Below, one piece after another: positions 46,995-60,017 of a stretch of DNA of 64,000 nucleotides. Under the pieces are notes generated by a model that did not search any database, was not told the origin of the DNA, and was given only the letters and a program-made list of their open reading frames with translations. The stretch comes from Adenanthera pavonina (Eukaryota; Streptophyta; Magnoliopsida; Fabales; Fabaceae), in NCBI GenBank assembly GCA_026686845.1, contig JAIVEN010000014.1, positions 31,704,001 through 31,768,000 on the forward strand. Direction: 5' to 3'. The translations under genes and the position numbers were made by a program. The number at the start of each line of letters is the position of its first letter. Position 1 is the first letter of the stretch.

Positions 46995-49900
46995 AAAGTA
47001 AACTTGATCATATGTGTAAGATTAGAGGAGCCAAGATTAGAGGAAGGATCCAAATGGGACAAATTCTATATTTGAAACAGAGAAGGGTCATTCGTGGTGA
47101 GATATAGGGCCGCCGCGGCAAGACAGTCAGGATATTTCAAAATTTTTCTAGGCTGAGAGCACTCATACCGCAACAAACTTACTAACGCTATGGAGAGTCG
47201 CAAAATTTCTTTAAATTGGATAAGAGCTAGTTGGATGAAAGAAAGAAAAATGGAGGAAGACAGAGGATTCTCTGCTAGGGCAATAGATCGTCAACCTTGG
47301 GAAGCAATTTTGGGACTCTAGAAGCTCAATGCTCAGTCAGTATGTGGATCTACACCCTTCTTTTTCCTTTTTCTCTTTGATTTTAAGTTGATTTTCACTG
47401 GTATGCATGGTAGTCTATTTCTGATTGATTCCTACTAATTAAAATGTGTATTAAGGGATTATCAGAGTGTAATTTAGTATTATTAAAGCTTGGGTATAAG
47501 TGTTGGTTGGATTGTGATGAGTTTGAATGGAACCCTGGGTTAGAAATTTTAGAGGGATGTGAAATCTGATATGTATGAGGATGTTTATGATGTAAATGGT
47601 TAGTTAGAGTTCATTAGTGTGTAATTATGTTGTTGGAACTCCGAGTTAAGCTTAAAAGGCTAGATTATGGATTTTAGTTGTTATAATTAAAGGTATTATG
47701 ATGTTGTAGTGGTTGATTAGCTAATTGGAAGTGTATGGTTCATGATGGGTGCTTCGGAGGCTTGCCCAATTCCCCTGTGCTCGTGGTGTCAGTAATTTGA
47801 GGTAACCGGGTGTTTGTATATGTGTTATTTGTTGATATATATATATATGCATGTCTACGTTCATACCACAATATCGTTATGTGTATGTGTATGGTTTTTC
47901 TATAAATCGTGGTATGCACACGGCTAGATGAGGTATTGGTATATGATGATGATGATGAGTGTGATATTGTATATATGCATACGTGATTGTGGCATCAACA
48001 TATAGTTGCACGCTAGTGTGACCATGATGATGACTGTGATGATGATTATATATTGCTAGAGGCATGTTAGCATGACATGTACATCACCACCCCATGAGTA
48101 TAGTGAGATGTGGTAGATTGGAATATGGGAATGATAAAAGATATGATGAAATATCCCTACCATTAAATCTTCTTCTATGGTTAGGAGAGCTAGGTGGCAG
48201 TGAACTATGATATGGTATGATGATAATATGATTTGGTGATAAGATGAAACATCCTTGCCACTAAATTCTCTCCTATGGCTAGGAGAGATAGGTGGTAGTG
48301 GATTGCACCTTCCCTAAATCACCACCAATTCACGGTGGTCTAGGGGAAGGAGAGCCATGGTCTAATCACTAGTATGACCTTTGGCTAGGTACACTAGTAT
48401 GAGGTGAGCTTAGTGATATCCCGAAAGCAATCTTCATCAATTGTTAGAAGGGAATCACCAATTTGAAATTTCTTGTGGTGATATCAGCTCGTGGTTTTAG
48501 CTAAGTTTGAGGGAGACATGCATTGCATGACATTTAACATTACACTAAATTGCTTATATGTGTGATATCAATGATATTATTATATGTGTGTGGTTGCCCG
48601 GGTTACTGAGACATTATCTCACAACCTCTCCATGACTAACATTTCAGTTGAAGACTCTGATATTAGTCTGAAGAAGACCATGGAGCTGTTGACCTTTCCA
48701 CATTTGGGAATCTCAAGTATAATTGGTGGTCTATAATTTAGTTTATGTAATATTGTGCCAAATAGGTTGTTGTGGCTTGATGTATGTATGAGTATCCTAG
48801 GAGCATTGCCTATATGCTATGTGACAATGAATGATTGTGACAATGTCTCGATATAGATGATGTGATGATATTGATGATGATGGATGATATGTGAGATGTG
48901 GATATGTCTGATGGATGGTTTATGTGTGTGATGATGATTTGGACCCCGGTATTGGTCATTATTATTGGAGTATGAGTTTGTGAGATAGAATTGTCATATA
49001 TAAGCGCCCAATATGGTTTTGGGGCCTAGCGTTGATGTTTTGGGGCATATACCTATTGTGTGGTTTTGGGGGTTTAAAGGAGTCAATTTTCGGAGAAAAG
49101 GTTTCTCCAGGGTAAAACCTTATTGGACAAGTTGGTTGAACTAAATGGGACTTGTATGGGTAGTCCAATGTGGCCAATTTACCTTTAGTGGCAATTGGAG
49201 AACTTAAGGTTTGAGTTTTGGCCAAAAAGTAGTCAAAATAATGTTAGGCATCCAAAATCTCCATACGGAGTTAGATCTGAGTGAAATTGGTGTCTATAGT
49301 TGAATTAGGATAAGACTGACTTGCAGGAGTTGGAATTAAGTTAATCGAAGGTTAGAGCAAGAAGTTGTGCGTGTCACAAGTTCACCCAAAAAATCAGCAA
49401 ATTGCTGATATAGAAATTGATACAGGCACCGCGACGCCAAAAGTCTGGCCACGGCACCAATACACTCTATTTGAAAAATATTTGAAACCGAGAGCACTTA
49501 GGCCTCGGCAGTACTGTAGTAGCCACGGCACCGTACTCTGAAATTCTTATTCAACTTTATTTGGCCAGTTTTTTGAGGTTTTAGGTGAGGTGTGGGGGTA
49601 TTTTGAAGTAGGTCATTTCAATACCCAAGCCATAGAAATGCCACACCACACTACAATAATCCAATTGCAAGCATTTTAATTGTTGGAATAAAAAACAAAG
49701 AGGGTTTCCAAGCATACCCACGGATTTCAACCGAAGCCATGAAGAAAAGAGAGGAGGAAAGGTGTAAAATCAGTTAACAAACAAGAATCAAGCTTCTAAA
49801 GTCCAGAAATTGGTCTCCAAGGTCAAAAATAGAAAACCTTAGCAAAGCTCCTTTTCTTCTAACTCCTTCCATTTTTTCTGCCTTGTCTACTGAATTGAGC

Positions 49901-50545
49901 CCTGATTTATTCATGTTCTGCAACTGGCGCCACGGTGCATAATAAGTTTGCCATGGTGCGAACTATAGTGCCTCAAAAAACTTTAAAGTTCCTCTGATAT
50001 CTCGCTATGGCGCCCTTGTACTTCACCATGGCATGATATGCTTCTACCTTTATTCTGAAGCTTTGCCCTACTTTGGTTCCTCCTTTGGTCTTAGTCTCTT
50101 TCATGAATCATATACATGTCCAAAATGATTATGTGTGGGTTGTTACATTCTCCATATGGAGGAATTTCATAGTAAGGTTGGTATCCATAGTTAGAGGATG
50201 TTAAGAGAGACATGTAGGCATTGGAATTATGCCAATCAAAGGTTTAGGTAGAGGGTTATACATGTCTGAAGTTCATCCCAAAAACCAAATTTGCCGTCAC
50301 TTGACAACAATAGATGATGCCATGGTGCCACATTTCCTGGACGCCTCTCCACAGGGGAGAATAATTCCCCTTGTTTTTCTTGTGGTTCAGTTGTAGTTCT
50401 AAATTTCCTAGCCCTATATAACCCCTCCTCATGTTGCTCATCTTTGGTGTCTTCTTTTGGCCTTTTTTCCATATATGTGTTGTTCCTTACTCTCCAAATT
50501 CCTTCCTTGAATCTGTTCCTTGGCCATTAGTTGTAGGGTGTTACA
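46995..50545 (+). repeat. Family C LTR-like repeat, copy 3, plus strand
   Basis: The 47,210-49,290 sequence follows copy 1 in order (47,270 region with GCTAGGGCAATAG; 48,150-48,470 block) and runs on to family E-like sequence. The 3' part is complex. A reverse family E fragment ends at 50,147 (TTGTTACA, then TTCTCC), and a second copy of the C 3' end runs from about 50,153 to GGTGTTACA at 50,545. It lies head to head with copy 2. Both boundaries are approximate. Confidence 0.55.
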
Positions 50546-51315
50546 TATATGACATTGTCATTATTGATATATAATCATGAGGCCACTTCTTGAGGGATTT
50601 TTTTTTTACCAACTCTTAAGGGATTGCATTTAATTAGTGTGTAATAAGACAAAGAAATTGAAAGCTCAATCAAGAATCTCATAGAGACAAACATATATAT
50701 TGCATTTTCTGGAAATGGAGGAAAGAAAGAAGACTCCATACATACTTACTAAACTCAAAATCTATGTCATTGTCACATTAAGTGTTATGATTACTTAATA
50801 AAAAAATTCACCTTCTAGGGGTCAATATAAAATCCTGATTTTAATTTCAAAAAATAGCTTTTCTATGACCTAGAACTGGAGTGCCTGTCATTTTTAACAA
50901 TAAAAAATCCTAATTAGGGCTTATCATTTTTTTCCATCGGACTTGTGTGCTTTTCATGATTTATTGATAGGGACTTCTTTTTCTATTGATATAGGAATTG
51001 GCAATGGCAAAGCCAGGATCCAAAATCAATGGAGACAATATGTTTTTTAAATAAAAATAAATATTATTGTACAAACACACTAAAGAGATTATTAAAATAG
51101 TCATAGATTTTTTAAAATTACCTATTAGTAGTAGAATAGGAAATTTGCTCTCTAAACACTCTCCAATCGTGAGAGTCGAAACCTCGGCTTACATCTGATC
51201 TTTGCTCTTCTCAACACCTACATGTGGTGTGAGTTTCTTTTTTTTTTTTACTTTTTTTGTGTTTTGTGGGTTTTGTGTTATGTGTGAGTTTTCTATGATT
51301 GGATGGAAGTTGGAG
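50546..51315. other. Unassigned AT-rich sequence
   Basis: Nothing recognised apart from a T-run at 51,238-51,250. Confidence 0.5.
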
Positions 51316-53162
51316 TGTAACACCTTACTTTTTAACTCATTTACCATGAATTGGACTCCTTTTAGGTCTGAATATACTTGATCCTAAGCTTGAATCACAT
51401 AAGAATGAAAATCAGAATTTCCAAAATTTTCAGTTACTATTCATATGGTAGTTTCCACTTTGCTGACTGAACTTTTAAAATTCATAACTAATTCTAGAAA
51501 AATAATTTCATAGTGATTCAAGTCTCTAACAATAGATAAAAACCTTATATACATGGAAAAAATATAAAATAGATCATTATATTGACCAATTTATACATTT
51601 TATTCCTCAAATATTTACTGTACATTTGGTCATTTTCTCTTCCCTAGGATTTTGGCCTTATATTTAAAAATTCATATCTCACTCTAACCTAAGCCAATTT
51701 ATGCATTACTTATGTCATTGGAAAGCTCTGTGAGTCTAATTTCTATAAATATTTTTATTGTACATTTATTCAACTTATGTAGGGCATAATATTAACTTAA
51801 ATCCTAAAGGGTCAGAATTCCACTTTTGCTGAAACAGTTTTGGGAAAACCTCCATATCTCCTATCATATAACTCCAATTACCTCCAAATCAGTGTCATAT
51901 GAAACTTTAAACATAGGCCTTACATAAATACAAACCACTAAATTTTTGGAGCTCTGCACGATTCATATCATCTTTTTAATTTTTCAGTACCTAACTTTTA
52001 GTTTCCAGTTTTCCCAATCTTTCTCTGTTCTGAACCCCTAAATTTGAAACATCACTATAATTCATACATTTATCCAATTTAAGTGTTCTTTAGCTCTATG
52101 AAAAGCTTGTTCTATCTTGTTTAAGAGCATGTATAACACTTATATAGGATACTCTGTTTGGAACAGAATTCCCCTACTTAAATCAATACTAGTCATCTTG
52201 TTCATAATTATGCCATAACTCATATACTAAACTTCATAAACCTCATGCATCAACATTATTGTTCCAAATCCACACATATCATCATAAGAGGACTTTAAGG
52301 AACATAATCATGCATAATTACATAATTTCATCTCATACATACATAATACATATTTTCTCAACTTAGCATTATAACTTGCAAACAACATTATGCTTCATCC
52401 TCTTTCTTCTTTCTCCTTGGCACTCTTGACCCCTTCTTACCATAGCTTGGGCCTAGTCATGATGATCATTTGGAAGGGTGAGATTCAAAGAATCTCAGTA
52501 GTTATATCCAATCATGCATTCACATCATCATATCATTTCATAAAATCATCAATGAAAATCATAACTTCATATTATGCCATACAATTCTATAAAAATTTTG
52601 GCATGGTAACACTTTGTAAAATGGACATCCTAGGGTCATAAAACCCTTCAAACATTCAGCCAACAATGAAAATACATCATAAAGCATTCAAACAATTATA
52701 TGGCATAGTCATATTATCATGGAAACAAAGTATGACAACATTAAGCATAATAAGGAAAATAACTACCTTCTTACTTTCCAATGATCTCTGAACGTTGTGG
52801 ACACTTCCATTGATCTTAAAACACTTCTTGAAACACTATAGCATTATGAAATAATACCATGAGCCACTGATAAATTAAGCTCATTCACAAAGTGGCATAC
52901 TTGAACTAAAAATTCCATTTTGTTTTCTCTTAAGCTTTTCTTGTACAACATACTTGTATCTACCTATTTTGGACCCAAGGAATCCATTATTGGGGTCAAA
53001 ACCAAGAAATTCTCTTTCATTTTCAAACCCTAAATAGGCAGAAAATTTCATAAATTTGTAGAAAAATATCTACCTGATTAATTTGCAATCTAATGGCATA
53101 ATCTTAATCCTTGAAGCCTATACATCACTTTTCATGGATCACTTTCTTTATTGTTTCATTTT
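51316..53162 (-). repeat. Family D LTR, interrupted by copia B
   Basis: The plus strand begins TGTAACACCTTAC, the complement of the GTTACA end of a family D LTR. The interval aligns with 32,398-33,214 and parts of 34,914-36,900. It is cut at 53,162 by the family B element (left flank ATTTT), so the remainder is expected to the right of the window. Confidence 0.7.
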
Positions 53163-55022
53163 TGTTGAATCAAGAGTTTTGATGATTCCAAACTAACATC
53201 CAAGAGCTTGGATTGAAGATATCAAAGGAGATCAAAGTGTTTCAAGTGAAGAATTTCTGAGTAATAGCTGCTAGATCTTCTGTAGGATCTTTTGTTATGT
53301 TTAAATAAGGGTAAACGATTTTGATTTTAAGAAAAGATTTTTTTTAAACTTTGATTTTATGTTAAATCTTGACTTATTTGAAAATACCCACAAACAGACG
53401 AAGTTTGAAAGTTTAAACTGAACTGTCATATTGGAAATTCGAACTTTGCCTTTGGAAATTCGAATTTCAAGCTAAAACTGAATAAGTCTGAAGAGATGTC
53501 TCTCTGTCAGATGTATTTTGATTCTCCATTATTCGAATTTTCATCAAAGTCTGAAAGAAGCTTTTTAGTGACAGACGAACTTGACATCTCCAAAATTCAA
53601 ATTTCAGATAAAATGTAGTTTGTGAAAACCAAAGAAATTCGTCTGAAATAATGTTGAAGTTCATCTGAAATCAAGAAGAAATTGAGTTTGAAAAATGCTC
53701 TCTGATAGACGAACTTTGGCTTTTCAACATTCGAATTTTCATATAAGTCTGAAAGGAGCTTCTTTGAAACAGACGAACTTTAAGTCTTCAAAATTCGAAT
53801 TTCAGACAAAACACAACTTATGAAAATGGAAGAAATTCATCTGAAATAATGTTAAAGTTCATCTGAGATCAAGAATAATTTAAGTTTCAAAACTGCTTTG
53901 AGTCAGATGAACTTTGAACATTAAAATTTGAATTTCAGAAGCTCAGGTTGTGAGTCTGTTGAAATGAAATGTTGACATACGAATGACAGAGCTTTGTAAC
54001 TTCGAATGTTGAAGTTAGTCTGAAAAGAATCTCTCTGACAGACGAACTTCAGTCCTTCAACAATCGAATTTCGAAGAAAGTGAACTACTATGCCTCCTTG
54101 AACGTCCTAAAGACAGACGAATTTTGGGGTTCCAAAATTTGAATTTCGAAGGCACTGTAGAAAATTGAAAACACTGTTCACACATAACAGAAAAACTTTC
54201 TTCTTGAAAATTCGTATGTCACATTGTGAAAATATTTTGTAAGTTTCAAAATTCGAATTTCACTTCATGAACAGACGAACTTCGTGCTATAACGTTGGAA
54301 GCTTTAACCTTCGGTTCCTTCAAAATTCGTCTATTGACCAACCAAAATTCGAATTTAAGTATGTCAGAAGCATTAAATGCGGTTGGTTAATGGAATGTTT
54401 TTTAGAGTAACCGTTGGATAACTTCCCCAACGGATAGATTTTGTCTCTAACGGACATTTGAGACCTAAATTTATAAATATAACATCATTTGAAGTTATGG
54501 GTAACGAATCAAACTTGTATATACCGAATTTCTGCCAAATCTTCTTCTCAAAAGCTTTTATCCTCTCAACTTCAATATCTGTACTTTAACCTTCATATCT
54601 ACTCTATTCAAGAGAGTTATATCTTTGTAAACAATCTACTCTTCGTCTGGAAGATAGATTTACTTGTGAGGGGAAATCACAAGGGGATTGGGAAGCACAT
54701 TGTAGAAGTGCTTAGAGAGATTGAGAAAGCTCCAGAAACAGAGCATAGTCGTTGTACTATGGCATTAGCAAGAAGCCCGTTGAATTCTTGCTGTATAGTG
54801 GAAAAATCTCAAGAGTTGTCTTAGGGACTGGACGTAGGTCAAGTGGATAGACCGAACCAGGATAAATTACTGAATCTTCTTCTCCTCATCTTTACTTTTC
54901 AGCTTGCTCTGTTTTGTACGTTGCTTCCCTTATACTGTGCTATCTTCACCCATTTCACTTTGTGTAGAAAAGTTTCAATCTTCCCAATTCACCCCCCTCT
55001 TGGGAAGTTAGCCTTGTTAACA
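53163..55022 (+). repeat. Family B 5' LTR with palindromic motif array
   Basis: It starts TGTTGAATCAAGAGTTTTGA and ends GCCTTGTTAACA. Between about 53,390 and 54,360 a bipartite unit recurs roughly ten times: CAGACGAACTT, 10-20 bases, then AAAATTCGAATTTC, with some units inverted as AAATTCGTCTG. ATTCGAAT is a perfect palindrome. After the array come promoter-like and conserved sequences (54,360-54,520) and CACCCCCCTCTTGGGAAG near the end. Confidence 0.93.
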
Positions 55023-55024
55023 AG

Positions 55025-55037
55025 TGGTATCAGAGAC
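55025..55037 (+). other. Primer-binding site of family B (initiator tRNA-Met)
   Basis: TGGTATCAGAGAC lies two bases after the LTR. The first eleven bases match the initiator tRNA-Met complement. Confidence 0.9.
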
Positions 55038-55076
55038 TAGTTCCCATTCAAAGGATCTCACAGTCCGAGAATTAAG

Positions 55077-56875
55077 ATGGTTGGCTTTGGAGAAAGCATA
55101 CTTCCTGAAGGGAACAACACTAATAGACCACCAAGCTTCAGTGGAGAACATTATGGGTACTGGAAGATGAGAATGCAGATCTACCTCTAATCAATTGATC
55201 TTGATATCTGGTCAGTCATTAAGAAAGGAGATTTTGTCACAATGACTCTAACTGAAGATGGAAGACACAAAGAGAAGCTAGAAGCAGAGTGGAATGAGGA
55301 AGACAGAAAGAGAGTACTGCTAAATTTCAAAGCAAAGCATTGCTTAGTCAGTGCCCTGAATTAGGATGAATTCTACAGAGTCTCACAATGCTCCACCACA
55401 AAAAGGATGTGGGACACTCTGCAGATTGCACATGAAGGAACAACTGGGGTCAGGGAGAACAGACTAAACACATGCATTGGAGAGTATAAAAGCTTCAGAA
55501 TGACTGAAGGAGAAACTGTAAAGGAGCTGCAAAAGTGATTCACTCTCATTGTGAAACAATTGAAGAGCCTGGGAAAGGAATACACACAGTCTGAAAAAGT
55601 AAGAAAGATACTCAGAGCTCTCCCTCTGGAATGGAAGCCCAAGATGACAGCAATAGAGGAAGCCAGAGGAGAATCAATGGCCTCTGTCATAGCTCTCTTC
55701 GGCAGTCTTGAAGAGTATGAATGAAAAATTAAAGCTCTCAAGGAAGCTGGGATGGACAAAAAGAAGAAAGACCTTGCTCTCAAAGCTGCAGATGAAAAGA
55801 AAGAAGAATCTGATGAAGGAGATGAGCTAAATGAGGAAACTCTGGCTATGATGGTCAGAAAATTTGGAAGATTCTACAGCAAGAAGAAGAACAAGAGATT
55901 CTTCAAGAAGGGAGCAGCTGGTGAAAGCAAGAAAGAGGCAAAAGAGCCTGTGACTTGCTATGAATGCAAGAAGTAGGGACACATCAAATGGGATTGTCCT
56001 CAATTTCTCAAAAAGCAAGAAAAGGACAAGAAAGCTACAGACAAAAGGAAGAAGAAGGAAGCCTACATCTCATCAACATGGGGCAACAGCTCAGATGAGG
56101 AATAAAAGGATGAAGATGAGATTGCCAACATTTGTCTGATGGCGCTTGCTTCTGAGGAAGCTAAACCCTCATGCAGCAGTGATCAGGAAGAAGAGGTATA
56201 TGAATCTTAACCTTCCCATTCTGAGTTACTTGATGCATTTCATGAGATTCATGATGAGTTTATTAAAGTTGCTAAAGAACTAAAACTAGCAAAGAGAAAG
56301 ATTAATAAATTGGAATCTCAAAACAACAGTTCTGAAATTACCTCTCTACCTACAGCTAAATCTGTTTGATGTACTTCATGCATTGAACTAAAGCAAACTA
56401 ATGATTACTTGGTAAAAAGCATGTCTAGGCTCATTAGAGGTAAAGATATATTGTTTGCCCTGATGGGGAGCCAAAGAATATCACAAGGAAAAGCTAGTCT
56501 TGGCTATAATCCATGTGCTGTTAAGGAAAAGATTAGGAAGAGAAACCAGAATGCATACATGAGGCATTTTGTGCATGCTGAGAGCAACAAAAAGAAAGAT
56601 CACATGTCATCTTGCATTGAAACATATAATCAACCAAGGCATGCAAGACAAAAGTATTATTTGCATTGTTTTGTTCCTACTTCTCAATCTAGCAGCCCCT
56701 TCACTACCTGTTATTTCTGTAACAAAAAGGGACATATTTCCAGTTCTTGTGCTTTGAAGAAAAATGAACTTGGCAGGAAAGTTGAATAGGTTCCCAAAGT
56801 TGCATCTGTATCTAGGGAAAAATCTATTGACCAAAAAGGACCCAAGCAAATTTGGGTACCTAAAAGAAAAACATA
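55077..56875 (+). pseudogene. Family B copia gag pseudogene, two CCHC zinc knuckles
   Basis: From ATG at 55,077 one frame can be followed almost to pol. It has PPSFSGEHYGYWKMRMQIYL and RMWDTLQIAHEGT (typical Gag core), then a charged, lysine-rich region, zinc knuckle 1 (CYECKK, stop, GHIKWDC, about 55,957-55,998), an acidic and coiled-coil-like stretch (AKRKINKLESQ), and zinc knuckle 2 (CYFCNKKGHISSSC, about 56,710-56,751). At least nine in-frame stops occur, for example in the 55,190, 55,362, 55,538, 55,722, 55,974, 56,104, 56,208 and 56,368 regions. Nearly all are one C-to-T step from Gln or Arg codons. A frame change near 56,880 separates it from pol. Intact Gag would form the particle and bind RNA. 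Confidence 0.88.
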
Positions 56876-56889
56876 AACATTGTTTTGCA

Positions 56890-59800
56890 GGTCTATCTCA
56901 AAGCTAAGAAGAGCAACAAATGATATATGGACAGTGCCTGCCCAAGTCACATGACTAGTAATAAGGAGAAGTTCATCACCCTTAGAGAAAAGAAAGGAGG
57001 AAAGGTGACCTTTGGAGGTGATCAATATGGTAAAGTTGTTGGTATTGGCATTGTGGGCAAAAATCCGGAAACATCCATTGAAGAGGTGCTGTTTGTGATT
57101 AGCCTCAACCACAATTTGCTGAGCGTGAGTCAGACCTGTGATAAAGGAAATTGGGTGCTGTTTGACTCAAAGTTTTGCCTGGTCATCAGAAAAAGTGATC
57201 ATAAAGTAATCCTCAAAGCTCAAAGGGATGGTAACTGTTATACTATTGACCTTGATGAACTTCCTTCCTTGGATTCTGTATGTTTAATTAGTGAAGATAA
57301 TGATAGCTGGTTATGGCATAGGAGATTAGCTCATGTGAACATAAATCAACTGTCTAAGCTAGTTAAAAATGAGCTAGTAACTGGTCTGCCAAAAATATCT
57401 TTTGAAAAGGATAGAGAATGTGATGCATGCTTAAGAGGAAAACAAACTAAATCATCTTTTAAATCTAAAAATTTAGTTACCACAACAAGACCACTTGAAT
57501 TGCTACATATGGACTTAATTGGACCATCTAGGGTGAAAAGTCTTGGTGGTAATCTGTATGTGCTTGTAATTGTAGATGATTACTCTAGATTCACTTGGAC
57601 ATTATTTCTATCCTCTAAAAGTGATACCTTTGATGCATTTGTAACCTTAGCTAAGAAAGTGCAAAATGAGAAAAGTATTTCTATTATGTCTATCAGGTCA
57701 GACCATGGAGTAGAGTTTGAAAATGCATACTTCCTGGAGTACTGCAATGAGCATGGGATTGACCACAACTTCTCAGCTCCAAGGACCCCTCAACAAAATG
57801 GGGTAGTAGAAAGGAAGAACAGAACTATTGGAGAGATTGCCAGAGCTATGCTAAATGAGAAGGAACTCTCTCAAGTGTTTTGGGCTGATGCAGTGAATAC
57901 AGCAAGCTACATCATAAACAGAGCCTACATCAGACCAATCCTCGGGAAGACTCCATACGAGCTGTACAAGGGAAGAAAGCCAAATCTGTCCTATCTCCAT
58001 GTGTTCGGATGCAAATGCTTCATTCATAACAATGGGAAAGAAAATCTGGGTAAGTTTGATGCTAAATCCGATGAAGGTATATTTCTGGGCTATTCTAGTA
58101 GGAGTAAGGCATATAGAGTTTATAATAAAAGATCAAATGTGGTAGAAGAATCTGTGCATGTGGTTTTCATTGAAAATGAAAATGTTTCAAAACATGTTAC
58201 CAATGAGAATGATCTTGCTTTCAACTTTGAAAAACTGGGCATTTCTGATAAAAGTAAAACTAAACCTCCAAAGATATCGGAATCTGTTGGCACAGAGGAA
58301 GATATCCAGGAGCAAGAGTTTGATGAAGAAAATAATGAAGAAACATCTCAAGAACTCCCTAGAGCTTGGAGATATCAAAGGAATCATCCTGTTGATCAAG
58401 TAATAGGGAATGTTCAAGAGAGAGTCAAAACCAGAAAACAGTTAAGGGATCAAATGCTCAACTGCGCTTTCATTTCTCAAACTGAACCCAAATGTGCTGA
58501 AGAAGACTTAACTGATGAATACTGGATTTTGGCTATGCAAGATGAATTAAATCAATTTGAAAGAAATCAAGTTTGGGATTTAGTGCCTAGACCCAAAAAT
58601 CATCCTGTTATTCATACCAAATGGGTTTTGCAGAAATAAACTTGATAAATTTGGAACAATACTCAGAAATAAAGCTAGATTGGTTGCTAAAGGGTTTAAT
58701 CAGGAAGAAGGGATTGATTTTGAAGAAACCTTTGCACCAGTAGCTAGATTAGAAGCTATAAGAATATTGCTAGCATATACATGCATGAAAAATATTTTAC
58801 TGTATCAAATGGATGTAAAGAGTGTCTTTCTAAATGGATATATCATGGAAGAAGTTGATGTAGATCAACCTCCAGGTTTTGAGGATTCTACAAAACCAAA
58901 CCATGTTTATAAACTGAAGAAAGCTCTTTATGGTTTAAAACAAGCCCCTAGAGCATGGTATGAGAGACTTAGCAATTTTCTAACTGAAAAGGGGTTCAAT
59001 AGAGGCAAAGTTAACACAACTCTATTCACTAAGAAAGAAAATAAAGATTTACTAATTGTTCAAATCTATGTTGATGATATTATTTTCGGTGCTACTAATG
59101 AAACTCCTTGCAAGAAATTCTCTGAGTTAATGCAGGGAGAATTCGAGATGTCCATGATGGGTGAACTCAACTTCTTCCTTGGACTACAAATCAGATAGCT
59201 TGATGATGGTATCTTTCTCAGTCAATCCAAGTATCTAAAGGAGCTGCTAAAGAAGTTTGGAATGGAGAATGCCAAGCCAATGGGAACACCTATGGCTACT
59301 GCAACCAAACTAGACATGGATGAGAATGGAAAGATGTTTGACATTACTCAGTACAGAAGAATGATTGGATCCCTACTGTACTTAACTGCCAGCAGACCTG
59401 ACATTATGTTCAGTGTCTGTATGTGTGCAAGGTTCCAATCATGCCCCAAAGAAACCCATGCAACAGCTGTGAAAAGAATTTTTAGATATCTTATTGGAAC
59501 ATCACAGATGGGTCTTTGGTATCCAAAAAGCAATGGAGAAGATCTCAAAGGATACACTGATGCTGATTCTGCAGGATCCAAAACTAACAGAAAAAGCACA
59601 AGTGGAACTTGTTAGTTTCTTGGAGGATCCCTGGTTTCATGGTTCAGCAAAAAGAAAAACAGTGTGGCCCTATCCATTGTAGAAGCTGAGTATGTTGCAG
59701 CTAGAAGCTGTTGTGCCCAAGTCATCTGGATGAAGCAGCAGCTTGAAGATCTTGAGGTTAAAATGAAAGAGATACCAATCATGTGTGACAACCAAAGTGT

Positions 59801-60017
59801 CATAAATATCACCAAGAATCCTGTCATGCATTCAAAGACGAAACATATTGAAGTTAGGCACCACTTCATAAGGGATCACATTCTGAAAGGAGAAGTTAAG
59901 CTGGAGTATATCCCGTCAGAGGATCAAGTTGCTGATATACTCACAAAGCCTCTATCAGAAGACAGGCATTGCAAAATAAGGAGAGAATTGGGTATGGTAA
60001 ATCCCAGTGAACTGTAA
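56890..60017 (+). pseudogene. Family B copia pol (protease, integrase, RT, RNase H), lightly broken
   Basis: The protease motif is MDSACPSHMT (usual form DSG-C), preceded by a stop where Trp is expected. A 570-codon open frame (56,927-58,639) carries the pre-integrase zinc motif (WHRRLAHVN...CDACLRGK) and a complete integrase catalytic triad in HMDLIGP, SDHGVEF and NGVVERKNRT. A shift near 58,630 moves RT to the next frame: ARLVAKGFNQEEGIDF, KALYGLKQAPRAWYE and the active site IYVDDIIFGA. After stops at 59,196 and 59,613 come RNase H motifs YTDADSAGS, IVEAEYVAAR, CDNQSVINI and VADILTKPL; the frame ends at 60,017. Only about four lesions separate this from an open pol. Confidence 0.93.

Noticed and set aside
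54489..55040. Open frames of 111 and 65 codons as host genes
   Set aside because: They lie within the family B 5' LTR and run across its end; the same sequence occurs in reverse in the solo LTR at 15,792.
55373..55783. A 136-codon minus-strand frame
   Set aside because: It is the antisense shadow of the gag coding region.
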